The position numbers and the translations under genes are program-made. From assembly GCA_950295325.1 (NCBI GenBank), contig OX485806.1:25730001-25794000 (forward strand): a stretch of 64,000 nt of DNA. The letters run 5' to 3'. The notes below the pieces were generated by a model, which was given only the letters and a program-made list of their open reading frames with translations, did no database searches and was not told the DNA's origin. Each line of letters starts with the position of its first letter. Position 1 is the first letter of the stretch. This document shows, piece after piece, positions 12,087-23,094 of this stretch. Origin of the DNA: Polytrichum commune (lineage: Eukaryota; Streptophyta; Polytrichopsida; Polytrichales; Polytrichaceae).

Positions 12087-14261
12087 ATGGGTGTTCACAA
12101 GTTCACCATCGCTCATGAGGGACAATCTCACTGTCTGGATTATGAAAGTGACGAAGGAGAGGATGTGCTCAAATTTCAACTCTTCTCCCTCACCAATGTC
12201 TTACCTGAGAACCAGGATCTATCAGGGCTCTCAGAATGTGTCAGCCGACCAAACAACCTAATCTTCCTGGATGAACAAGGTGGTGTGTATGCTCTTAAAC
12301 CTCTTGATGAGAACAAACTCCCTGCACCTTCTGTGTCAACGATCTCTGCAACAAATGCAGCAGTCTTGCAGTCTGATGAGGATCTGGCCCGGGCTTTGCA
12401 AGCTGAGATGGATGCCATTTATTTCGAAGAGCAGAGGCAGAGGCAGGGACAGTCACATGGTCATCGGAGTAGTCGAGCTGCTTTTGAAGGGAGACTGCAG
12501 GCTTATATGCAGCAAGTGAAGCTGTATGAAGATGTGGTTCGTCAAAATGCTGCAAGAGATTCTTTGCCAAAAGGCGAGCTTGAAGAACTGTCATTGCTTG
12601 CTCTTGCAAGAGAAGGAAAAATGGTGGCTACAGACTTGGAGAAGGAGTATGCCTTTTTGCTCCAGGTTTTATTCTGGTTCAAAAAATATTTTAAATGGGT
12701 GAATCAGCCTGACTGTGATGTTTGTGGTTCACAGTCTGTGATAATTGGTATGGGATATCCTACACCTGAAGAGATACGACATGGTGGTGGACGTGTGGAG
12801 CTTTTCAGATGTAAAGGATGCAGCAAAGAAATTAGGTTTCCTCGCTACGAGGATCCCTTGAAGCTGCTGGAGACAAGGTCTGGACGGTGTGGTGAATGGG
12901 CAAACTGTTTCACTCTGTATTGTCGAGCACTAGGTTATCCTGCCCGCCTCATACTAGATTCTACGGACCATGTCTGGACAGAATGTTATTCATCATTCCA
13001 TAAACGATGGATACATCTGGATCCATGTGAGGCGACTTACGACAAACCTTTACTATACGAGGAAGGGTGGAAGAAAAAGCTCACCTATGTGATTGCTCTT
13101 GCAAGAGACGGTGTGTACGACGTCACCAAACGATATACCCAAAAGTGGAATGAGGTTTTGTCTCGCCGTAATGAAGTGTCCGAGTCTGTTTGTCAAGAAG
13201 TGGTTTCTGCTTTGACAGCTGCTGCCAGAGTTTCAATACCTAGCCATGAATTGGAAATTATACTTCTGCGGGACAAACAAGAGGTAGAAGAATTGTCTGC
13301 TTTATCTCAAATATCAACCTCCACATTGTCATTACCAGGTCGACAAAGTGGTGCTCAAGAATGGCGACTGGAACGTGGAGAGGTGGAGGCTGAACCAAGT
13401 TCCTCATCTCGTCCTACTTCAGAAACAAAGGAAGTCAGGTTATGTGTGGATGAGCATGTTACAGATATTATATCTGCACTTGGCAGTCTGCTCAAATCAA
13501 CTGAGGCGAGCTGTGTTGTCAAGTTATGGGCAAGAGTTTTCCATAAACTCAAGTTGCAACCTTACAAGAGTCGGAAGGAGCTCTTTGGCAAGGGTGCTTG
13601 GCTGAAAGATGAGTGCTCGTTACCTTTACTTCAAGCTGTAGGGTTGCAGAGAAATGTGCAGGAGACTGGACAGGTTCTAATTCAACTCTCGGGAGAGCCT
13701 ATAAAGACTTCTCTTGCTTTGCCAGTAGCTATTGAACACCTCGAAGACCTCCATGAGGAGCTGGAAAGACAGGGCGACCTCGATGAGATTAGGTATCGAT
13801 TTACTCAATGGAGGAGGCTGAGTGGTGGTACATCCTGGGCAAGTGGGGAGGAACCTCCATTCGAAATCTCATCTGCAGCTTTTGATGGTCTACGAGCCAC
13901 AAAATGGCATGATCCGAATGGGGCGACAGGTGGGTGGATCGAGTATAGGCTGTCGTCAACAGGAAATGCAAAGACTCTTGTTGGCTACCAGATCATGTCT
14001 GCAAATGATGCACCCGAGAGGGATCCATTGTCCTGGGAAGTTGAAGGAAGCAACAATGCAGGGCAAACCTGGAGGACGTTAGATTCACAACATGGCCAAG
14101 TTTTTGAGAGGCGACATATGAGGAGATACTACAAGATTGGGTTGGAAAATATGTGCCAATGTGCCGTGTTTAAGTTTCGATGCTTGTCCGCACGAGATCC
14201 GTCAGCACAGACTCGCTTACAATTAGCAAATCTTGATTTTTTTACAGCAATTGGCGAGTAG
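12087..14261 (+). CDS. PNG1: Peptide:N-glycanase (cytosolic deglycosylating amidase)
   Basis: This enzyme cleaves N-linked glycans from asparagine of misfolded glycoproteins exported from the ER and works beside the proteasome. The product is 724 residues, close to the roughly 720 of Arabidopsis PNG1. The open frame runs 14 codons further upstream without an ATG, and the ATG at 12087 aligns with the plant start. The transglutaminase-like core has the catalytic triad Cys268 (CGEWANCF), His295 (DHVWTE) and Asp312 (HLDPCE), spaced exactly as in the family. Zinc-binding cysteines are C210/C213 and C242/C245. The C terminus (about 610-724, with SANDAPERDP) is the plant-type F5/8C-like, probably sugar-binding domain. 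The whole frame is one uninterrupted exon. Identity is very secure. Confidence 0.96.
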   Translation: MGVHKFTIAHEGQSHCLDYESDEGEDVLKFQLFSLTNVLPENQDLSGLSECVSRPNNLIFLDEQGGVYALKPLDENKLPAPSVSTISATNAAVLQSDEDLARALQAEMDAIYFEEQRQRQGQSHGHRSSRAAFEGRLQAYMQQVKLYEDVVRQNAARDSLPKGELEELSLLALAREGKMVATDLEKEYAFLLQVLFWFKKYFKWVNQPDCDVCGSQSVIIGMGYPTPEEIRHGGGRVELFRCKGCSKEIRFPRYEDPLKLLETRSGRCGEWANCFTLYCRALGYPARLILDSTDHVWTECYSSFHKRWIHLDPCEATYDKPLLYEEGWKKKLTYVIALARDGVYDVTKRYTQKWNEVLSRRNEVSESVCQEVVSALTAAARVSIPSHELEIILLRDKQEVEELSALSQISTSTLSLPGRQSGAQEWRLERGEVEAEPSSSSRPTSETKEVRLCVDEHVTDIISALGSLLKSTEASCVVKLWARVFHKLKLQPYKSRKELFGKGAWLKDECSLPLLQAVGLQRNVQETGQVLIQLSGEPIKTSLALPVAIEHLEDLHEELERQGDLDEIRYRFTQWRRLSGGTSWASGEEPPFEISSAAFDGLRATKWHDPNGATGGWIEYRLSSTGNAKTLVGYQIMSANDAPERDPLSWEVEGSNNAGQTWRTLDSQHGQVFERRHMRRYYKIGLENMCQCAVFKFRCLSARDPSAQTRLQLANLDFFTAIGE

Positions 14262-15590
14262 TCTGAGCACTTCCTGTTTGAGATCTTGAGATTGTTTACT
14301 CAAGCTGTTTATTGTGGGATTTCCCCATCCAAATATGCATACTGCATTGATCCCCATGTCATTGTTAAGCCTGCGAATGGTTTTTGAGGACTGAGGATGT
14401 GGTGGCAGAGTTGTGAGCCTGCGTCATGTTTGTAATACACAGTAGTTGGCACCGGATTCTTTCCTCCTGTGACTGGCTTGTAGATAATCCTGTCTATCCG
14501 CGCCATTATTACCTGAGCGCATAGGTGGCTTTCAAGTTTCATTGGTTTTAGATGTTTACAAGTGACATCTTTCCATTCACTCGTCCTGCACCTTTGGATC
14601 AGCGGTTTCTAGCAAAGAGTGCAACAAAAGTATTTCTCATGCTGAAGTACTTACAGAGAACGCCAAGTATCGGATAGTTGGGAATTTCTGGAATTATTAG
14701 GCGTTATGAAGTTATGACCTCTGGAATGTTAACCTCATCAAGGCCAGAATGTTTAGGAAACCTCTAATCAATTTCATTGATGGTTGTGCATGACCCTAGT
14801 CTTGTTTGTTTTTGAAGCACATGGGAAAGCACCAAATTCTGGGTGTCTATTGGCACAGTAGAAGACGAGGAATAACTCTGATTTGTCGAGGATTGGGGGG
14901 AATTATTAGCGTTCTTTCATTGGATAGCAGCAAACTGGTTCCCTGAATGCTCGGGGTGGAAATCACACACTGGTCATCTTTGTGATTTGCAATTTTTAAG
15001 GTATGGTCATATGCCCATATGCTCATATATGGTTGGCACTCCCAACTCCATTGACAATCTTAGCTGGTGGGTCAAATTGGGAATTGCCTCATCTGGTTAG
15101 CTATTGCGAATCAGGAGAGCCTGTGCGATTGCTTGAAGAAAAAGAAAGTTTTAATTGAAACTTATATGCATTTGAACTTAAATTGTGATAATTGAGATGA
15201 CATTCCTTAGGATTTGCAATTGCGAACGGGATGAAGCATTTCTGGATCCAATCGGCAAGGTTTGGTTGTGGAGTTGGAAGTGTGCACAATCGGGCCATGT
15301 ACCTTGGACAATCTGTACACTTATGGATCATCAAGAATGTAAGTAATGGGTGGAGTGGGATAATTAATCAAACGAAATAGGGCCTGAAATTAGACTAAAA
15401 GGTAATTAAATGTACATGGCAGTAGTGTATGGTTGGATCAGCTTGGGAATTGTCTAATTTAATTTGGCAATATCATTTCAAGGTTCAGAATTGTGATAGA
15501 GATGGACAAATTATAAGAGTCCATAGTGAAGATTCTTTTACTTCTTTAATGATCACATATGCCCTCTGATTGTGTCCACACTGAACCTAT
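14262..15590. other. PNG1 3' region and spacer
   Basis: Probable PNG1 3' UTR, followed by AT-rich spacer. The ORFs at 14309-14542 and 15101-15334 on the minus strand are short and unrecognised. No other signal was seen. Confidence 0.4.
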
Positions 15591-16370
15591 AACAGGGTCT
15601 ACGGTTGAGCACACAAGTCCAATCTTAGCATAACATGTTTTATTTTGATGTCTGTTATCGTCTACAAAGCTTGCCATATACCACTTAAATATAGGCGTCC
15701 AATTTAAAAGGACCGATTAAGAAGAGTAACCACATAATGCCCACAAACCTTAAGGTAAACATATCTTAAATAGCTAGTTTATGTTTTTGGCCATGATTCT
15801 CAACTTAGATTTGAGAGATAAGATTTTCTTGAATCTACAAATGTGTTAACATATTTAAGAACAATATATGGAATTTTCGATCCCCCGTGTGGTTGCTATG
15901 ATTTTCCGAAGTCTAATGTGCCGGAGCCATAAAATAACTAGATTAGGCCTCCAATTACGTGGATTATTGAGCCTAAAATGGTCAATAGTTTTTGAACACA
16001 TAGTCCAATCTCTTTTTAAAGCATGCTTTTGGGGTGTCCATTCTTAAATGCGCACCTAATCATGCACCACCCAAATATATTTGGGTCCAACCATGATAAG
16101 GTGTATCATCAAGAACTAAAAAGAAACAAGTCCTTACATTTCATAAGCTTGACTCATGTTTCAGACAATATTATCGTTTAAATCTACAAACCGTCTCTTA
16201 AGTACAATGGGTATGATTGTGCAAAGTTCTAACTATCAACCTCTGTAAAATTCAGATTAAAAATATGAAAACCATTCAGAGAAGTGTGAAGGACTTTGAC
16301 AAAAGGGTGATGTGTGACATAATTCCCAGGTCCGAATAAGATAAGTAACCAAATTAGGCGCGTTTACCTT
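15590..16370. repeat. Dispersed repeat family ('cctatatttgag ... ggctcaatggtcaata')
   Basis: Blocks such as 'gagcctaaaatggtcaatag' near 15970, 'aacacatagtccaatctc' near 15996 and 'cacccaaatatatttggg' near 16069 recur, in either orientation, at 19795-19935, 51285-51430 and 51745-51890. No coding capacity or termini could be defined. Confidence 0.55.
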
Positions 16371-16382
16371 AGTGGATGTGGG

Positions 16383-16606
16383 CAGTGATCGGGGAGATTT
16401 TTGGGCACAATCGGTTGAGATCCTAGTGTTTGCAAGTCCAACCGGTTACATGTTGACATCCTCCGGTTTTCCTTTATTAAATAGGGGTAAATTCCATGGA
16501 TTCCTCGAAAATGATCAGTAATTTTCCTGCAGTCTTGAAATTCAACCGGTTACTTCTGAAACTCAACCGGTTCATTTGTAACTAACTGCCGGTTCTCCCC
16601 GATCAT
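16383..16606. mobile_element. 224-bp Mutator-like MITE with 10-bp target duplication
   Basis: The element is bounded by a direct duplication TGGATGTGGG at 16373-16382 and 16607-16616. Its ends share the 12-base inverted motif TGATCGGGGAGA. Inside are several AACCGGTT-type palindromes (about 16440, 16552, 16565). A target duplication of 9-11 bp is typical of Mutator-like elements. It is too short to encode protein. Confidence 0.65.
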
Positions 16607-16899
16607 TGGATGTGGGAGGCAAGGAGATTCTTTCTTCGACCGCCTTTAAGGCTCGGGATCACATGAAGCGATCGGTGGGGTATTTTGAAAGGCGGCCATC
16701 TTCAAATTCTCCAGCCTGGTCGGTTAGCCAGCCACTCATCATATCTGCTTGATGAGTTGCTGGCATCATGTGGGATGCACGCCAGATGATTTCTGTGTAC
16801 TGTATACTTATTGTCATGAATAGCATAGCATAGCATGTGATCATCATCATCAACTCATGTGCTTCAGGATTCATGTGTCGATTTGTGTGTGAGGGCTGA

Positions 16900-17300
16900 G
16901 GAATCGGAATTTGGTTGATCTCCACCACCGCATCTTCCCAGGCCGTTGAGATGATGAGATCGGGAGAGAGGGAATTATTGTATACAAGTGCACCTCTCAG
17001 CCTTCCAACATAAAATCCCTGCAACAGTATGCAGCCCCGGGGGTTACTTTTCTCAGTTGATTTGACACCGGAATTAGCTTCACAGACCCCGAATTACTCC
17101 ACTAAATGTCATTTGAGGTGAATCTGCAACAAACCTACAGAGGTTCAAGTTTTAATGTTGGCTGAATGAGAGGTATGCTCGTACACAATAATTCCCTCTT
17201 TCCAAGAGGTTTGTTGATAAATCAGTTTCCCTGGATGACACAGTTGGGGGAGTTCAATGAAGTAACTGCAGTTTCTATCCCTTGCAGTTCCACTTCCAGC
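16900..17300. repeat. Imperfect inverted duplication of a fragment
   Basis: The reverse complement of about 16900-17006 resembles 17160-17290 (shared 'acaataattccctct' and neighbouring blocks). The two copies also look alike when translated. Origin unknown. Confidence 0.5.
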
Positions 17301-17574
17301 ATTCAAGTACAGCAGTTTCAAAGTGTAGTAGCTGACATATATATGTATATGTATGCGTCATCTATCATTAGTCCCTTTTGTATCGAATCGGTCATGTAAT
17401 ATTCTTTGTTATCTCGACAGCTGTAACTTGCAATAATTTTCTTCAGTTCAGGTGAATCTGGGCCAAACAATGTTGGAGGCGAGAGGCAATGACCTTTATG
17501 AAAATTCACCATACTTGCTGACGGTGTCGTGATTCATCACTCGAAGGATTCACCATTTCTGAATTAGAAATTTA

Positions 17575-18305
17575 GTGAAGAAGAAGGCGTTGAACACTGC
17601 CGAAAGCACGGGCAGCAGCTCCGAAGCTGTTGGTCATACGCATCATGTTGAAGCTTAAGGTAAGGATTATCACTCTCTCTCGGTTACATCAAGATTGTTT
17701 GTTGAGTGACAAATATATAGCTGTTTGCGTGATTTCATCACATTACTTAGCGTATAGTTCTCGTTCCATGGGTCCTCAGTATATAACAATGAAGAAATGT
17801 TGCATAGGGAGACTCAAAATCAAAATGAACTCCCAACATTCAATGTTATATTCCGAGGGCCCACATCAGTGAGTAATGCTATGTTCAGAGTTGTTGGTAT
17901 ATATTTTGGTAACTAGACATTGAATAGTAATTTATAGTTTCCAGTTCGTGATGGTTCTTCCTTGGAACTATGTGATGGTGAGGCTGTATTGTTGCCCAAC
18001 TGTTGCATGCTCTTCCAGACAAGTGAGGAGATTGCAAGGAACGTGTTAAAACGAGGTGACCATGGTTGGGGGATGATCATGACATCAATTCATATGCACA
18101 TGTGCAATGGGCCAAGACAGTGCATGTCCAATTGTACGCTAGGCACTGTTATACATCACATGAAGGGTTCATCAAAACTTTAAAACACTGTAGAAAGAAT
18201 GTGTTCAACGATGCGGAAAGCATGGCAGCTGTGCTTGGATCGTTGCAAAGAGATTGATCAGCTCCATGCCTTGTCTTCCCGCATGCATCAAAAGCTTAAG
18301 GTAGG
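17575..18305 (+). other. Duplicated exon-like fragments, no complete gene
   Basis: Two segments (about 17585-17660 and 18195-18305) share 'aagcttaaggta', each looking like an exon end followed by a splice donor (AAG|GTAAGG and AAG|GTAGGA). The second can be read as a short peptide beginning MRKAWQLCLDRCKEIDQ. I cannot attach either to a gene. They could be remnants of a decayed gene or upstream untranslated exons. Confidence 0.3.
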
Positions 18306-18309
18306 AAAT

Positions 18310-18620
18310 AGTGTTGATCGGATATCATGTTTTCTTAATACCAATATGTTATGGATATTTGACAATATCTGATTTCGATGTCATTCGGGCCTAAAATACC
18401 ATGCAAAAACTTTCATACCTAAACAAAATCGCCCTATTATCACTATGCTTTAGAATGGTACTGACTCAAATAATAACTCGGGTATAACCTTGTGGATACC
18501 CACCAAATATCAACATTTGACTGGTTTTATGATTTTGATACCCACGGGTAGATTCTCAATACCATTATCGGTGTTGATTTTTGATAATAGGTCCATGCAT
18601 TCACCAATACACTGGTCTAC
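18310..18620. repeat. Short dispersed repeat fragment
   Basis: The sequence around 18490-18605 ('gttgattt.tgataatagg..catgcattcacc') resembles 59985-60090 in order and spacing. Not coding. Confidence 0.35.
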
Positions 18621-18829
18621 CACTGGTGGCGATCCGGAAGGAATCGCATAGTTTACTGGGTGATTGATTGAGTTGCTCTAAATCATACAGAATTGCTCGT
18701 TTCCAATTTGTAGCCGCAGCAGGATTGATGAATTGGAGCCGACAGCACCTTGTTGACATTCATTGGAGATCATAGCCACCAGCAAAAGACAAACAAAAGG
18801 AGTTTTTTTTTCCCTAGCCTGCCACAGAC

Positions 18830-20699
18830 ATGGACGATGCAAACTCTTTGTACGTTGGGGGCCTGTCGTACGAAAGCAACGAAGAATCGCTCCGAGAAGT
18901 GTTCAGGGAGTACGGTGAAATAGTCGCCGTAAAGATCATCTACGACCGGGACAGCCGCGAGTCGCGAGGCTTCGGGTTCGTCACCTTCACCAACTCTCGG
19001 GCGGCCGCTGCGGCCATCCGCAACGTGGATGGCGCTCAGATTGAGGGCCGCACCGTCCGCGTCAGTGAGGTGCGAAAGAATTTGCAGAGAGCGGCCGTAG
19101 GAGGACAGCTCGGAGGAGAAACCATTCGCGAAGAAGTGCGCGGAGGAGCACCGCGTGATCTCAAGATTAGAGGTCTCGCAGGCTCAGGTAGGCGACTCCC
19201 CGTATTGTTATGGTGTAGGTTTCAATCACTTGCAAACTTTGCATTCTAATGCAACGTCAAGTGTTGTAATGTGTTCTAGTTTACGAGATTCTTGTAGTCC
19301 TTGCATAGTAGAAGAATCCAATAGTATTTCCCAATAAGAAAATCGTGAAGGAGTGCGCGGAGCACTACGTATGTTGGTGTAGTGCATGTTTTGAAGTCTA
19401 GTATCCTCCCTAGTAGACATTCTACCATGCTATGAAAATAGTCAACAATGTAATAATACCAAGGTTTTTTTTTATGTTGAAACATAAAACTAACTGAGAT
19501 TTGAAACTCAAGGTGTTTTGTAATTTTTGTTTTCAAACTGAGCAAACCCAACTTCTAATGAAATGTATTGCTGATGATTCTTGATATCGTGTATAATACG
19601 TGATTGCTTAAACCTGGGAGGGGTTGCAGGGGAGAAAGCCCCACATCGAGTGTCTATATCACGGGAGCGAAGCAGAAGCACATCTCCCGCTGCCACAAAT
19701 GGATCAAGTCTGAAAGATTATACTCCGCAAAGGTATAGTTATATAGCCCGGAGCTCAAGAATAATAAGGTAGACATGCCTAACTCCAACATAACAATAAT
19801 TTGGACACCTATATTTGAGTGGTATGTGGTTGGGTGTTGATTTAAGAATGGACATCAAAACGACATGTATTTTAAAGAGATTGGACTACATACTCTAAAT
19901 ACGTGAACCTTTTTTAGGGTCAATTATCGAAAGAATGGGGAGAGGGAAGGGACTGATATGACCATTCAATAAGAAAGAGATTCTTCACTTTGATAACGTA
20001 TAAGACATTCATATGAGCTCTGAGAATCATGAAGAAATTGGCTACGGCCTCGATTTAAAATTGCTAACCATCTTGTACTAATTGTGTATTTCATATCCGA
20101 AGAGAAGTGGACTAGTTGGAAAATGTAACCATTTAAGACTCATCTCCCGTAGGTCAAGAAATAGCAACCGCAGCAGCTCCAATTCCCCCCCGAGCACCAG
20201 CTACGAAGATATTCGCCCCCGCAAATTCAAGGAGTCTAATTCCGGTCCGATTCAGGCAACCTCGAAGTTGAGATCGCCCTATGTCACCATTACCGCGCCA
20301 CGAACAATGACAGAAACAAGGGGAGATCAAATAGAAGAGTTGCAGCGCCTGAAGCGGGAGGTTGAGAAGGCACGAGAGGACCGGCGAGGGCTGGAAGACA
20401 AAATTGCAAGCCTCAAAAGCGTTCTGGAAAAAGCGGAAAGTGCGATCACCGCCCTCCGTAGCAAGTCGAAAAACTTGGACGAGTCGCTTGCAAAAGCGTT
20501 GCAAATGGCGTCTCTACGGCAGTCGCAGCTGCGGAAGCTGCAGACGGGAGTGTTGCGCTTCAAGCTTTCAGCGGAACGTCTTGTGAGCAGTGAGAAAGAG
20601 ATGAAAGACTTGGCCGCTGCGACTCTGATCACAGACGGCCCTGAGAAGGACTCCGCATTAGAAGTGAAGACTACTGATGGCGATGGTCCAAAATCTTAA
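18830..20699 (+). CDS. RRM and coiled-coil RNA-binding protein (three exons)
   Basis: The likely role is nuclear RNA binding or splicing. Proposed exons are 18830-19187, 19630-19732 and 20153-20699, which join in frame to 335 residues. Residues about 5-85 form one RRM with RNP2 LYVGGL and RNP1 RGFGFVTF. Serine/arginine-rich linkers follow (SRERSRSTSP; RSRNSNRSSS). A heptad-rich helix spans roughly 210-305 (IEELQRLKREVEKAREDRRG onward). This order, with an N-terminal RRM, an R/S-rich middle and a C-terminal coiled coil, occurs in a plant RRM family, but I cannot give a safe symbol. Exon joins are CTCAG|GTAGGC to TTGCAG|GGG and AAAG|GTATAG to CCGTAG|GTC. A second in-frame donor at 19769 would add 12 residues. 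The ATG follows a pyrimidine-rich leader. Confidence 0.85.
19795..19935 (+). repeat. Dispersed repeat inside intron 2 of the RRM gene
   Basis: Sequence from 'ggacacctatatttgagtgg' to 'agggtcaattatcg' matches the family at 15.6-16.4 kb and 51.3-51.9 kb. It lies wholly within the intron. Confidence 0.6.
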
Positions 20700-22254
20700 A
20701 AAGAAGAAGAGGAGTAGTTTGATTTCTCACCGCCTTTGGAGCTCGATCATTCTCCGAAGTGATCGACAACGCAGGAGTCTTTGAGTACTTAGTGTGCAGC
20801 TGTAAATTCACGATCTAACACTTTTTTCCATCTAACCTACAATTTAGCATTTACAACCAGCCCGGCGTGGCAACTCTCCCCTCAAGAACAGTTGCTGCTG
20901 AATCAGTTCCAATACTTCTAATGGATTGGTGATTTCTTCTTTCAGAAAGAGGATCAGCATGCTTGGCAAGAGGGAATAGAGAGGAAACCATTGAATCTAC
21001 AATTTGTGACTAAATTAGAAACGGTTTGCATTCTCAAATGCCGGTTTTGGAACCAATTAGAAGTAATTCTGTCAGAGCAACTAGAGCATGGTGCAAAAAG
21101 AATCAGCACTATGATTGAAAAATCTAGTTTCTTGATTTGATTGTTGCATGTCGTTCATGAAGAGTTCCAATATCCACAGTGATCAGTTTTATTGAGCATG
21201 GCTATAGGACAAAGTGCTATTGCCTCATGTCGGAGGTGGAACCCTACATATTTCATGGTTTGTATGTTCGGGTGATCCACCTTAGGGTTAGTGTTATGTT
21301 GGTCAACAAAGTGGCTTCATTAATACAAGGGCCAAAGCATGGTAAAGTGAACAAAAGTTGTATCTTGTCAGTTTTGCGGCGCAAGTAGCCACATTTCCTA
21401 GTTATATAACTCCAAAGAACAATCATGGTTCATATTAAAGTTACTAATAAGGTGGGTTCTGATGTTTTCACAAACATATTTGCAAACTACATGATTTACA
21501 TCCATAGAAGTAGATTCTAAAGTTTGTAGAATCTACTTCCATAGTTGTCGGTTTTCGGAAAGTGAGGGTGAAGTAGACCTTAAGAAAATGTATTTTTCTC
21601 GAGAATGTTTGGTGCACTAACAATCAATGTGATCTTGCCAAATGCTTAAACTATACACACAAGCCATAACAAATTTTGAAATGAAGTTGGTTTTAACTCA
21701 AGTCTACCACCCAGTTTAGGATCTACTTCATTCGTATCATTACAAAAGAAATGGACTCATGACTGGGCTACGAGTTTGGTTACTAAATCAACTCACTAGT
21801 CTCCCTGCCCGATAGTAAAAAAATACTGTACACGCTGGCATGCAAACCACCATGCCACAGTTCAGAGGGGTTCCAACCAATGAATGGACTCGTCCTTCCT
21901 GGCGCCATCATGACTGCGATTATGATCATGACTGGTCCCAAGAGAGTGAGAGCTCATCACTTTTGGTTATGTTTGTCCATACTTTGATCTCTCGAGGTTT
22001 GCTGCTCCCATGCTCACATCGTCTTTGGTACATCCCGAGTCCTTCATTGAGCATCGAGAAGGTTCTTTTCATTTGGTTCTGCCTTATCTTGATTTCGCCT
22101 TTCAAGAAGTCGCTCAGAGGCATGAGTCGAGGAGGTGTTTGTGAGTCACATTTTGTGGTTTTGTGATCACAATTTGTTGATAAAAAAATGAGGGCGCCTA
22201 GGTCTACTGTTTCCTCTGTAGTTCTTTACAACCAAATTGACAAGAACGGAGAGT
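20700..22254. other. Spacer downstream of the RRM gene
   Basis: The first few hundred bases are probably the RRM gene's 3' UTR. The remainder is AT-rich. A 108-codon plus-strand ORF at 21840-22166 has no recognised similarity. Confidence 0.4.
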
Positions 22255-23094
22255 TCATACCGCAACGATTTGAAGTGAATGTAACCGCCCAGATCGTCCT
22301 TCCACAATATTCCTCTCCTGTATAATTCTAACAGTCTCCGGTCCTACAAGCGTGCGAGTGAGTCGCTTCAAAGCCTTGGCGTGACCTCCAGTTTGTGACA
22401 AGGTTGAAAGATCTCTCCGCTTTCTAACTTGACTTCGATATCCAAGAGGGGTTTTCTGCAATCTAGAAAATTTGTCAACCATTCTCTTCAGAGAGGCCAT
22501 GGTTTTCGCAAGCTCTCCCCGAATTGACTGCAATGCTTCTGAATGAGCTTGTACAAGACTATCAACATGAGTTTTGTGACTCAACTGCTCTTGACTCAAT
22601 AGGCTTTGCAAGTTGTGCAGTTGATCATTGCTCATACTCCTAAAATCTTCCAGGCATGCAATTTGTTTCTCTAATCGCGGAATCTCATGCAACTGCATCT
22701 CTTGACTATCAACTTGACATCGTAAATTTGAAATACAATCTTTTAGATGCAAAATTTCGATGACATATTGTTGGATTTGAAGACTATTATTGCAATTAGC
22801 TTCAAGACTCTTCACATAGCCAAGCAAATCATCTTCACCCTCTCCCAAGAACTCTAACAAGTCTTTCAAACAATTCAGTCTAGGATGCTTTCCTGTTGCT
22901 GGATTTCGTGGATACAAGGATCCATCAAGCCATAAGTCTAGATTCTTATGACCAGCCTCTCTCCTATGTGGAAAAGTTGATTTCGATGCTTGTTCATGTA
23001 GGAATTTTCCTCTCTGAGTGACAGGAGCATACTTGAAATCAAGAGTAGCTTGAGCTTTATAGGAAGGCAAGTTTGTCACCTCTTTAAATGCCAT
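22255..23094 (-). CDS. Unrecognised coiled-coil protein, 279 aa
   Basis: The start was set at the ATG giving MAFKEVTNLPSYKAQ, because upstream codons in the frame lack an ATG and meet a stop. The context (GTCATGG) is good. No known domain was recognised. The N-terminal 90 residues are mixed and basic, with a DLWLDGSLYPRNPATGK segment. Residues about 90-210 are rich in leucine, glutamine and glutamate with heptad spacing, suggesting a coiled coil (LEANCNNSLQIQQYVIEILH; LEKQIACLEDF). The tail is arginine-rich. An intact 279-codon frame in AT-rich spacer is unlikely by chance. It could be a lineage-specific gene, a last exon, or a gag-like part of an unrecognised element. Similar sequence ('ccctgccc...taaaaaaatac') lies on both sides, at about 21803 and 23314. 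Confidence 0.5.
   Translation of the reverse strand: MAFKEVTNLPSYKAQATLDFKYAPVTQRGKFLHEQASKSTFPHRREAGHKNLDLWLDGSLYPRNPATGKHPRLNCLKDLLEFLGEGEDDLLGYVKSLEANCNNSLQIQQYVIEILHLKDCISNLRCQVDSQEMQLHEIPRLEKQIACLEDFRSMSNDQLHNLQSLLSQEQLSHKTHVDSLVQAHSEALQSIRGELAKTMASLKRMVDKFSRLQKTPLGYRSQVRKRRDLSTLSQTGGHAKALKRLTRTLVGPETVRIIQERNIVEGRSGRLHSLQIVAV

Noticed and set aside
16659-17024. 121-codon minus-strand ORF as a gene
   Set aside because: No recognised similarity. It overlaps one arm of an inverted duplication and lacks coding support.
21840-22166. 108-codon plus-strand ORF as a gene
   Set aside because: No domain, no splice or transcript signals, and compositional character of spacer.
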